Assembly (NCBI GenBank): GCA_029582265.1 | Contig: CM055817.1 | Coordinates: forward strand, 27,956,258-28,020,257 | Length of the DNA: 64,000 nt | Origin: Zoroaster sp. YZ-2022 | Lineage: Eukaryota > Echinodermata > Asteroidea > Forcipulatida > Zoroasteridae | Direction: 5' to 3' | Part shown: positions 46,601-58,600 of the stretch, one piece after another | How the letters are laid out: every line of letters begins with the position of its first letter | How positions within the stretch are numbered: the first letter of the stretch is position 1 | The notes under the pieces: model-generated | The model's database searches: none | What the model saw: the letters and a program-made list of their open reading frames with translations, nothing else | Told to the model about the DNA's origin: nothing | Made by a program: the position numbers and the translations under genes

Positions 46601-49600
46601 TTATGATAATATACTAACTTTAAAAACGAAATTTGTTCTCTAATTGGTTACTGGTTGGCCCAGCAACTGCACACTGTGATGTCATATACATGTACATGTA
46701 CAAGAAGTGTGTGCATGCATTGTGTGTGGGATCAACCGCGGTCAAAGCTAGGCGTCTGTGATTGGCCATCATTTAAAATAAATCACCCACAAATGAACCA
46801 TTCTTGCATGAGGAATTGCCATCGGGATTTCGATAGGGAAATTAAGAAATAAATAAACTTTTGATTACAGAAGGATCGAGGCTATTGTTTGAGTTCGTAC
46901 GTACGAGGTCGCAATGCACAACCTTGTCCACGACTCAGTGTACGTGTGTGGACCTTATCCAGGGATGGCGCACCATGTGCGGAATTTCTCTGGCTAGAAA
47001 TCAGTAAGGATAGGGGTACCTTGGTAAATGCCCACTACGACAACAGCCTTGGTCAAGTCTAATGTGAGGACTTGGGACAATTGCTGTGAAAATTCCAACA
47101 GATGCTCAAGGTTTTGAGAAAACAACAACAGTAAGGTTTTATGTTTTAAATGAAGGCGCTTCAGAAAGAAAAAAAATATCAGGATGATTGATACTTGTAT
47201 GATTATATAAATACGTTGTATGTAAGTAAGCTTTCTGATAATTCAAATTTAATCGTTTATTGGATTATCTGGTGTTTACCCTTCAACCAAATGATTATGA
47301 TTCCGTAAAATGTTGGTGTACGTTTTTTATGTACCATCACAGGCACCGTTAATGGGCACAAACAATATCAGTTTAATTATGTTCTTACAACAATGAGGTG
47401 GTTCATCTTCCCATCGAGTTCCAGGACAATGTTTCATTCCATCACAGAGGGCGCTCTCTGGCAGGCAAGTACCGTCATAGCATTGGAATCCTGCATTGCA
47501 GATGTCTGAAATAAAAAACAATGTGTTATATTTATATCAATCTGAGGTAAGTAAGCTTTGGTAAAACATCCTCTTGGCAAGAACAATTCACTATGCAAAT
47601 ACATAGGCTTGATGAAATCACATAGGCTTGATGAAACCTGTTTTTCATTTTGTTCACAATTTCAAAACGATCCACACATGGCTTAAATGATAGCCATTAC
47701 AATGATTACAATATTTTGCAAAACATAAATCACTATCAACTATAACGCTTTACCACTTCTTGTGAATTTCTAAAAGTAAAACAATGGGCAATGCATTTTT
47801 AATAAATTAATATTATAACAATATTTAGTTTGTATACTACATAATAGCTCAATGCGCTTTTTTGTATGTAAAGACCATTTTTGGAACTCCTCTATGTGAA
47901 GGAGGAGTGGTTTATTTTGAAATGACGTCACCTTTACTGTCCTGGCTGCAGACTCTTTACCAAAACTATTAATTAAATATTAATACTTCAAAGTCTACTT
48001 TGAAGCAAACAACTGCAGGCCAATAATCGCGTAGAAATATACATTATTTCCGTAAGCAATTCATAATACAAATGCCACGGAATACATTTTGGATAAAGAT
48101 TTTGTCATCTGTATTATTGAAAATGTATTATTAGTTGTAAACTGGTAAAACTATACGTTGTATTGAAGTAGGTGAAAAATATTTTTTCCCGTGATCACTT
48201 ACCACAGAGTTTTTCATCAGACGCATCAACGCAATCTATAATAAGATCACACCTTTGTAATGTATTTATACACTGGCCATTGTCGCATATGTATTCATCA
48301 GGTCCACATGTAGGATAATCTATCAAATGTAGAAATCATAAAGTATCGGAGAGAACGAAAACCTCAGATTTAGCATAATATGCCGTTTTTAAGCGTGGAA
48401 ATCGATTTAAAAAAGAAATCCAACTCGCAAGCTCCTTGTTAAAGAAAAGGAACATCGTTAATAACCAGATCGTAAGGTACAGTATCGTCATGATAAGAGC
48501 AGATGTTCAATAGGCCATGAAATCGGTGTCCTAGTTTAAGAAGAACACAGTGACCGAAATTTACTGGCTCATTTATGCAGCAGCAACAGTAATATGCCTT
48601 ATCACTTGGGGTATTATTTTCAGTCACATAGTTAATCTAAAACTAGCACTCCGTTTCTATGCTCTATTGATCGTGACGATATTGACGATATAATGGATTA
48701 TTATGATCCTAATAAGTGATTTTGCCTGACTAATTTCATTTCTCAAATACGTGTGCACCAATTATGATAAAACTTTTACATTAATGGTATATTTCATGAA
48801 AACCAGAGGGATGAAATGTCCCTACGTCTTTTTCGGTTACACTGCTCTCTTTGAACCAAGATAAACAATATACAACCCGTGAACGTTTAAGTTTGTAACA
48901 TCGTCACCACGAGAAAATAGTGAAAATACATTTAATTGTTAGTATTTATTCATATGTAGAGTAAATAGAAGTATGCATACGGTAACTTATAAATGATGTT
49001 ATATAATTACAATTTCATAGACCCTTTAAAGAAAACCCCTCAAACAAATTAACCAGGCAACATGTTGTTCCCAAGTCGAACTTTATAATCCATTATTCGT
49101 GTTTTGTTTGCACTTACCACATTCAGACTCGTCAGACTTGTCTACACAGTGATCCACAAAATCACAATAGAATGATATGGAGATTTCTTCACCGGTGGTG
49201 GCGCAAACAAAGTAGCCTTCTGGTGGAGGTTCATTCACCCCATCCATCTCACCAGGACAGCCATGTGTCAGATGTGCGCATTCGCCATTGCTACATCTTT
49301 TCATAAGCGCAGAACACGCATACTGAGTTTCTGAAATAAATGTGTAAATGGTAATGATATATATATATATATCAATTATCCCAGTGGACAAACAATCAAG
49401 CAATTATTGTTTCCAATATAATTAGAAACTAGTCCTGTATTGATAAACAGTTAATTCCAATCACAAACTTCGCAAAATTTATGTAAAATCTGGTTGATTG
49501 AAAGACATTAAAGTGACTCCCGCTTGTAGGCATTTTAAAAATATTTTTTGAGATTATTTTCGGATTGATAATGATGAATATTAACATGTTTACCCTCTGG

Positions 49601-52600
49601 TTTTAAAATCATTGTAACAGTCGTATTATCTGGAGTTGTCAGATCTGAAAAGAAATAAAGCAAATAATGTGAATGAATTAACTATATATAATGTATCAAA
49701 TATATTTTAAATAAACTTAATCAACTGTAGCTTTATCTGTACGTGATGTTATTAATAATAACAAAATTTGGTAGGACTCCTTTGTACATTTTTGGTACAA
49801 TTCTCGTTAAATAATGTAGATGTAATATCATTTCACTTAAAAAGATTCTAGATTGTAGATTTCAATAAAGTTGAAATCAAACTCGATAAAAAATACGTTT
49901 TTTATCAAAATTTTCCCTTCGTAAAAACGGTGCCGAAATTACCGAATATTTATAAGTGCTTCGATCACTGACTTTTTGGGGGAAACTATTAATAGTGTAT
50001 CAATGCCAAAAAACAAAAAACAAAAAAACAAACAAAAAACTTTGTGAACTTATTTTATAACCTTGATATTCATCAACAACCAAGAAACAGCAAATACGTT
50101 CCCTCTGTACCTTTATGTGCAGCCGGCTTCTTACATATAAACTGTCGGGCATCGTTTGAGGCACACGACACATCATGCCAATTGGCTGTAGAATGGATGG
50201 TGTGCAGGGTGATCATTGTACAGTCTTCCAATACGTCACCATCTGGTTGATGATTGAACCGTGAGGACCTTTCATAATATCAAATTATTGACAGCCCATT
50301 ATTTTGAAAAGTTCAATAGATATGAAAACATTGAACAGCTGGACAAATGACAACCGGAGAAGGACGAATTTAAGAAAAACATATGGTGCAAATTACGAAT
50401 TACGTATAACGAATGGTAAATTAAACGATGTTATCAGCTAAGAACATTGTTACATGTATCAAAGTGTTAACGGTTACGGGAATTTTTTTGTTATTGTAAA
50501 ACAAATTACAATTATTATTGTTATTATTTATTTATTTATTCTTTTTTCTTCAGGTCGAAACACTTATACTCAAGCTTTCAATTACAGAAGGATCAAGGCT
50601 GTTCAACGTACGAGTTCGCAATGCACAACGGTATCCACGACTCAGTTATTGATCTCGCTGTATAGTGTACGTGTGCGGGGCTGGGGACGAGGACGGCGCA
50701 CCGGCCGTGTGTGCTGAATTTCTTGGGCCAAAAATCGGTATAAGGTGGGAGTATCGTGGTTAAGTGCACGCTACGACAACAGCCTTGGTCAAGGCTATTG
50801 GTATATTATAAGTGCAGAAAGATGTTCCAAGATATTTTTTTTTAAATAAATAAATAAAAATAAAAAAAACAATACAAAAATTAAATGGTATTTGGAAGGT
50901 TGGCAAAAGAATTGAATAAAATATAATATAAACTTACTGTATTGAATACTTCATAATTGCAGCGACATGACTGCATACGTGTATCAATATAAACAGTAAA
51001 ATGCCCGAACTAACTTATTTTACCGTTAGAGGGCTATGATGTGTTCATAACGAACGACTGTGACGTGATTTCGCGTACGTATCCATTGTAATATGCAATC
51101 AATATATCAATGTAACGTTTAATACAATGTGTTTTACCATGTTTGTATAAACGTACCAATCTGTACAACAAGTATGTATCTACTTTAACATGTAACACTG
51201 TGTATGTACGACCAATATGTATAACGTTAACATTATGTATCAACGTAATGCATATTTTCTACCTTGTTTGTATCTGTATAAAATTAATTATGTATCTAGT
51301 CTAACACGAAATGTTATGTATTTAACCTTGTTGGTACATGCCAATCTGTATAACTCATAGGTGAATTATCTGTCCAGCGAAAGTGTCCCTCTGAAAATGT
51401 ATCAGTCAACCCTGAAACAAATAAACATAAAAAATAAAGGCATCGTTTATTTCAGAGCAAAATTACTTGATTATTGTACTCACTCACTCACTCACTCACT
51501 CACTCACTCACTCACTCACTCACTCACTCACTCACTCACTCACTCACTCACTCACTCACTCACTCACTCACTCACTCACCACCCGATACTCCAAATTTGT
51601 GTCAGTATATGACGTCTCAAAAGGATCAATTTCATCTTGCTATTAACAAGCACAGATTATAATCTGGTAGTCTGGATTACAATTGGTGTCGTTAAGTCAG
51701 TCAGTCGTTATAATCTGGGTGGCACATGCATAATCGCATAATCGCAATCGTTAAATATTTTCGTCGTTAACATTTAATTTAAAGAAGAACATAAAATAGT
51801 TATAGCCTAATTAAAACGTTGCTACGACTGTTACACGATGTATACAGAAACAATTTGATTATTCATGAAACGATCGACTACCGTGTGAATTAAGCGTGCC
51901 ATTGCTGCATGCTACGCGATATGCATGTGCCACTCACTTAAAACGACACCAATTGTAATCCAGACTACTTCTTTTATATATAGGTTTTCTCGGTCAATTT
52001 TGGCAAATGAGCAGCCAATTTAATTTTCGTGCGTTCGAATTAAAGCGATTTTGCCTCTCCAGTTTTTACTATGTTTCAAATTCAGAATTTGGGCATTCAA
52101 TTTCATTTTGAGGCATTCGAATTCCTTTTATCGTCGTTCTTTTTCGTGACGCATAATCATCATTCAATTTAGCAAAGCTGGTTCGAGTGGAGATTTTTGC
52201 TGATTTTTTTTCTTCAATTTCGTAAAGAGGCAATCAATTTCGCTAAATGAGAATTGAAATAAGTACGATAAAGAAATGCGAACAAACAGAAAAACAAATT
52301 AATTGTACTAGACAACTGTTTCGTATCTTCACTTTAATTCAGTCAAACCTTTTGTTTTTCTTTATTCATTTATGTTTCCCGTAGATTTTATATGGGCCTA
52401 TTGTTCGTTTTTTTCCCTCTTATATATTGACCGCAAGCTCAAGGTAGTCTTGCTCATTTCCCTCGAAGGCCTCAATCAACCTTTCTCGATCTACCTGGGA
52501 CACTCTGGCGTAGCGACCACGAGCTGCCATTTCTAGAAATATGCGTATACAACTGTAGCGAAAGCTCGTCTTCGAATTACATCGGCAAAGTGACTCCTGT

Positions 52601-55600
52601 GCCAATAAGTGAACCGTATTTATGCATTTAACAATCTAAAGGAAACAAAAGTTTAACAGAGCGTTTTTTTGATTGCACAAATGACAGAAATGCCTGCCCA
52701 ATAATGAATTTGAATGACCAAACACACGCCTCGAAAAGCTCCTGCGAATTTGAATGCTGTTTTGTTCAATTGTTAAATTGCATGGTTATTTTGTTAAATC
52801 GAATGACGCAACAGTACTTTTGACTAGTCATAAAACGAAATCGAATGACCATTTTCAGGAGCATTCAATTTCGCGCGAAATAGAATGGCGCAGTGGTTAA
52901 ATTGGCTGCTCATTTGCCGAAATTGACCGAGAAAACCTATACATTCATCATTTATTCTGTTCCTAGGCTGACTGTATCATACACCAGCATTTTCAATCTA
53001 ACGCTACTAGTGAAGTATTACTAGTTAAAACTTACCGATATAGATATCCGAGTCCCCTGTAAACCACGATGATGTTAATTTCCCATGAATGTAATTCCCC
53101 TCTCTGAAGTCCTGGATACTGACTAAGTGTGCCCCATTACGAAGGCATTCAATTTCGGCGTCACGCCACTGCAAATTGCTTGAATGATTGTGAAAGATGT
53201 AGCAATGTCTGTTGTAAATATCCCAATCTTGGGGGCAGGTGTAATCTACATAATAAATACATAATACTTGTTTTTGTATGTGTGTAATCAACAACACGTT
53301 CACTTACTTATCGCAATGTTTTGGAGATTATTTTCATTGATAATCATGGAAGTATTGCACAAAGCATACAAAATAATTTGATGTGTATAGGAATGTTGCC
53401 TGGCATACTTATGCACGGGGCATTACGTCTAAATGGTGGTATATCACTGAAAACATGTATAGACCAATACTGAAACAATAAGTTCACAGCAGTCGTGGTA
53501 ACCCATTCATGCTCTGGACGCCCTCTGGCAACAACTATTGGAAATAAACATATAGCAAGTGTAGCAAGATAGTATTTTTCCAGATTTAGAAAAACAAAAC
53601 GTGGAAGTGCATTTTCGACAAACTTTTAGTATGAATCATCATCCAGGGAAACTGTAAAAAAATAAAAAATAATAATAATAATAAAACTTAAACCAAAAGT
53701 TGAAAAAACATTATGGTGGGGTAAGGTGTTGTGATACAAACATAATGGATATATGATAATGGGCAAAAAATCAGCAAAAATGATGTTACCAATATCAACT
53801 CTTACCAATATCAGTTAATAACTGCTCCGTGAGTGGCTCAAAATGGAAGGCTTCGTACACAGCATAGAATCCAGTTCCTTTTAAGTGATTGGGACCCACA
53901 ATGCCATCTGTTCTGAAATTCACAAGGAGGTTATTCCTGCTGGAAATGATCCTCTCTGGAGGTGGTGCACTATTACAATATTGACCAAGCACATCATCCA
54001 TATCGTCACTGGTGATGCTGTCAAAAACGATGACGTAGTCATACACGCAGCTCTGTTCTGACGGCACATCAAATTCGTAGAAAAGAAGCTCGATGTATGT
54101 TGCCGGGGAAGTGGTAATTTGCCAGGTCAAACGGGTACCTGGTGGGTATTGGTAGGGGTACTTGGGACTAGCAATGGCAGCCGATTCGAACTCACAATGT
54201 ATATCATCTGATGAAGCAAACGATCCAACGTGGCACCCGGGGAGATCTAGGCGGATAACAAACACCAAAAATAGTATTTATTAATTGTTTTGTTTCTTTA
54301 CATTCGCTGGAAGACCATTAATATTTATTCGGTATATCTTTTTTTTTTCATTTTGTATAGTACTGTATTTGTTGTAGATGGATGATGTATGCTGTCTCGT
54401 TTCTTCTGTGATACAAAATGAACATGCCATTATTGTTACACAATGAATCTACATGTATGTGATAGTATACAGCTTTGGTAATATCCCAATTACAAAATTA
54501 CTGAATCATAATCTTAAAATACACTTGACGTTATCCTCAGAAATTAGTCTGGTTGTGATCCATTTTTCACATTAGAATGCATACAAACGATTATGATTGC
54601 ATTTTCATTTCTTTCGCGTTAGAGACACAAACGTAATACGCTGAAACGTTCAGTTTTGTCTCATGCGTGTTTTTCACTTTTATAAAGTATTCAGACATTT
54701 ACAGACATTCTTTAAACGTATTTTTCTTCAAAAATGTATTGTCCCGTCTAGCTTTATTAAGCAGAACATCAAACCTGTTGTTGTGTATTCAGCACGGAAT
54801 CCAAGTGAAGGTGATTCTAATCCCGTCCAAAAGATGACCGCCACGTCAGAGGCCTTTGTCTGAATCAAGGGTGGCGTACTTCCACAAATTCCGTGGCCAT
54901 ATGAACCTTGGTCATAATGCGCTGGATCTAAAACGAAAACTGCATCCAGACAATCTTTGGTGTCATCATCGGGGCCAATAACATTGAAATCTGAGAATGA
55001 TATTTTGACATAACGTCCGAGTGGCACATGTATCTCCCATTGGCAGATGCTGAAGGGAGGCAGGGAGGAAGGAAATCCCGGAGTTGTCAGGTTACCGCTG
55101 GTTGTCGTGAGATTTTTAAATTTACCACAGCCTAATTCGCAGAGCTCCTTTCTGCAGTCTTTTGAAGAACAAACAAAATATATATTCATGTTATTTTTAC
55201 TGCGCCCACAAGTATTGGTAACCCATTATATGTTACTGGCTCTGGCAAAACCCTTAACTTGGACACAATTTTCAAAAGTGAGATTTTGGTCTAGTTTGAT
55301 TCTGTAGATTTTTCACTTTCATTTGATACTAGATTTGTAGAATTTTTTGTTCCGATTTCTACAAATCTGGTATCAAATGAAATAGGAAAATCTAGAGAAT
55401 CAAACTATACCAAAATCTCACTTTTGAAAATTAGGTCCAAGTTTAGGGTTTTGCCAGAGCCAGTCACCTATGAAACCCATTGATATATTTTAATTAATAT
55501 TTTAATTAGTTTGGGGACTTTATTGCTCTAAAACTATATTTATGACTATAATTAATTGATTTGAAATTTGTAATTTTCAATTCAATTTTGTTTCTTTCAA

Positions 55601-58600
55601 CTTAAACCATATCACTGTTCGGTGAAAACAAAATTATTGGAAACCATCGTTGAAATATTCGAATACACGTTGATAGCCTGCACCTGATGGTGTTAATAAA
55701 TGTCCACCTTGGACAACGTCCAGGATACGCCCTGCTGCACAGCTGTTGGGTTCTTGTCAGCAGCATTAATGATTTATTTCTCATTTCACAGGCATCGACC
55801 ATTTTCGTGCGACCTGCCGAATTTTCGAAAATGCATATGCGGCCCATGGTTGAAAAGGTTGGTTATCCCTGCTGTAAAACAAGTTGGATAGTAGCATGGA
55901 TAGTAGCATTGATAGGAGTTGAGGCTTGGAACGTTTGATTTAAGCTACCATAAATATATCGTACCTATCATTTCATAAAGGGCAACAAAACCCAATTCCA
56001 ACGCCATGTCCGCAGAAAGGTCAGCTATTTGAAGATCTAGCAAGACATCACTTGACCTGGTAATGACCTCAAGGTTGTCTCTGTTACCGCAATATCGACC
56101 TCTGCGTAGCTTGCCAAAACTGGGGATCTCATCTTCGATTGTTAAGGAATCTAAACATGTGTCTGTGCCTTGACCTCTCCTTAAGGTCATTTTCAGAAAA
56201 TTGAACCTGTCGATAAAAAATACTAAAAGCCTAGCCAGATGATTTGATAATTGCCTATACATTTTTCTCGCAGCCCCATCTCAACATATATCCTAAATAA
56301 ACCAACTAAAATGTTAATTATATGATTGATAGCACTCTTTTACAACATATGAACTTCAGTAAAGTTGGTAAAGATGCATATTGATCCTGACGTATATTAA
56401 ATATTCTGTCTGAAGTGCTTTCATAATAGAGAAAACAGTGAATAGACACTTTAATTTAAACATTTTAACCAATAGCTAGTACAACTCGACCTCCATCAGT
56501 AAATGTTCTCCTAAACGTGTCAACAAATGAAGCTGAATAATCGTCTTAAAATATAATTATCCATAACAGTGTCATAGTCAAGAGATGCAATGAGGTGGTA
56601 ACCAGTGGCGTAGCCAGGATTTGAGTGGGGAAAACATTTTTTTTTGGGGGGGGGGGAGAATTAAATTTACCGACACAAAATTCATATACCGCTGAAGGAC
56701 ACTTCATGTATCATTGTTTATTTATTTATTTTGTTTTAATTATTATTATTAATTTTTGTATACGCCACGGATTAGCAGACAAATAAGTTCAGAAATACCA
56801 TCAAGTTTGTGAATTTAAGGACAAGCACTATTTTGACAACAAGTGGAGAGGGGCGGTCGCCACCCTGGCCCCTTTGGCTACGTTACTGGTGGTAACATTG
56901 AGACAAAGTACATTGACAAAAATCACAAATTTGCTCCGAGAAGTGATTTTTAACAACTAAATAAATAATCTCAACAAACCTATAAGTTGTCAAAATTTTA
57001 CATGGAAAGTACTTGGTCTAATGTTGATGATGGTATCGAACATAATTAGAAATTGTGATGTCTGAAGTGTTATTATTTTAATAAAATTAAGAAAATACTT
57101 TATAAAATGAATTTCTGTCGTCCTTAGACAGGAATTCAACGTTAAATATTGGTTGATTCAGAGAAAAAGGATACTTTTTGAAGCAGTTTTTCAAACTGTA
57201 TTATGTTATGTTATTTGGAGTTTGATTCTACTTTGTGTGAGATAAAGGAAACAAAATTATGGGAATTGACAAATGAAAATGGTTACCTAACAACCAGCTG
57301 AATTGGTCCCTGAATATAGATTTGACAGCTGGAACCTGAGTTGTACCATGGTGGGTAATTCAGAGATTGAATATATCCAAATGCCGAGCTGGTTTTCACC
57401 AATGTGGTGTTATTAAGAAGCATTTCTTCACAGCGTATATCTTCAAAATCTTCGAAGGAGAAAAATAAAAAAGGGATGGCTATATGTATTCTAACGTTAA
57501 ATTTATGTTATACAGTAATGATGTAATGCACAATCAACAGCAATCATAATTAATACATATTTCAATAATACAGTATATTACGTTTTAATCAAAGTTGTAT
57601 ACAGATTACATAGGTACACAATTATACAGATTTATAATAACACGTGGTTTGGTTTTCGAGAGATTACGAACTCTGCACTTTGGGGAAAATACGGAAACGA
57701 ACACGATCAAACGTTTTTGATCCCACCCCGCGTTTCGCAAACACTGAATCACACTTCTTTGAGCAATAAGAATCTATATTTCATGACGCCGTTAATCTTG
57801 CAACCAGTAGTGTTCGTGTTTGGCAACTCACCCAATATGAACTTGTTTAAATAATTAATTTGACACCACAAGATCAAAGATTGGCATTTAGGCTAACTTA
57901 CCACCTGAGGTAAATAAGGACCAGTGAGTGCAGAAACATTATTTCTTTATAGTTTAACACAGCATAAAGATGACTTCTTTCCCCAATCTCCAAATATTCC
58001 CTTTTTTTCGCCGGTTCCCGCCGGAAAATGCACGATTACTACAAGACCGTAGTGGCCCCAGCAGCCAAACAAAGATATTAGGCCTACTTAAATTCCAATT
58101 AATCCCAGTAACTCACACGGGCTTCGCGGATACAATAACACATGAAAGTAATGTCTTTAAAACTGAATGCGGTTAAAGGGATAATCGGAGTGCTAGTTTT
58201 ATACTAACACAGTGACTGAAAATAATACCCCCATAACAATGTCATAATAACCGTTGCTGATGCATAAATGAGCAAGTAATGAGCATTGTCTCTTGAAATG
58301 GTCAGTACCTTTTGCACACATATATGACAAGGTCTCGTTGCAAGGTGTTTTCTGAATGTGCGTAGCTGTGAAGTTGTAATGAGCCGCAAAGCAATCGTCT
58401 ATCTCATTCCCAGTGTCATTTATTTGGTCAACCCAGAATTTCTGATGCAACTGTAAATGCAAATGTGTACATGAGAATATCAGGAAAAAGGTACGTTGTA
58501 CGTTAGTAGTTTAGCTTCAGAAAATGTTGCTGAAAAGTGTCGTGTGTTTCTATAAAGAATATATAATCGTCATATTTAAACAAATTTAAATCGTTCTCAC

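Noticed and set aside
51361..51662. Thr-His-Ser-Leu repeat frames
   Set aside because: Translation of the (CACT)n microsatellite.
55602..55938. Overlapping open frames on both strands near the CUB1/CUB2 intron
   Set aside because: No recognisable domain, no splice pattern fitting receptor B; possibly an old repeat.
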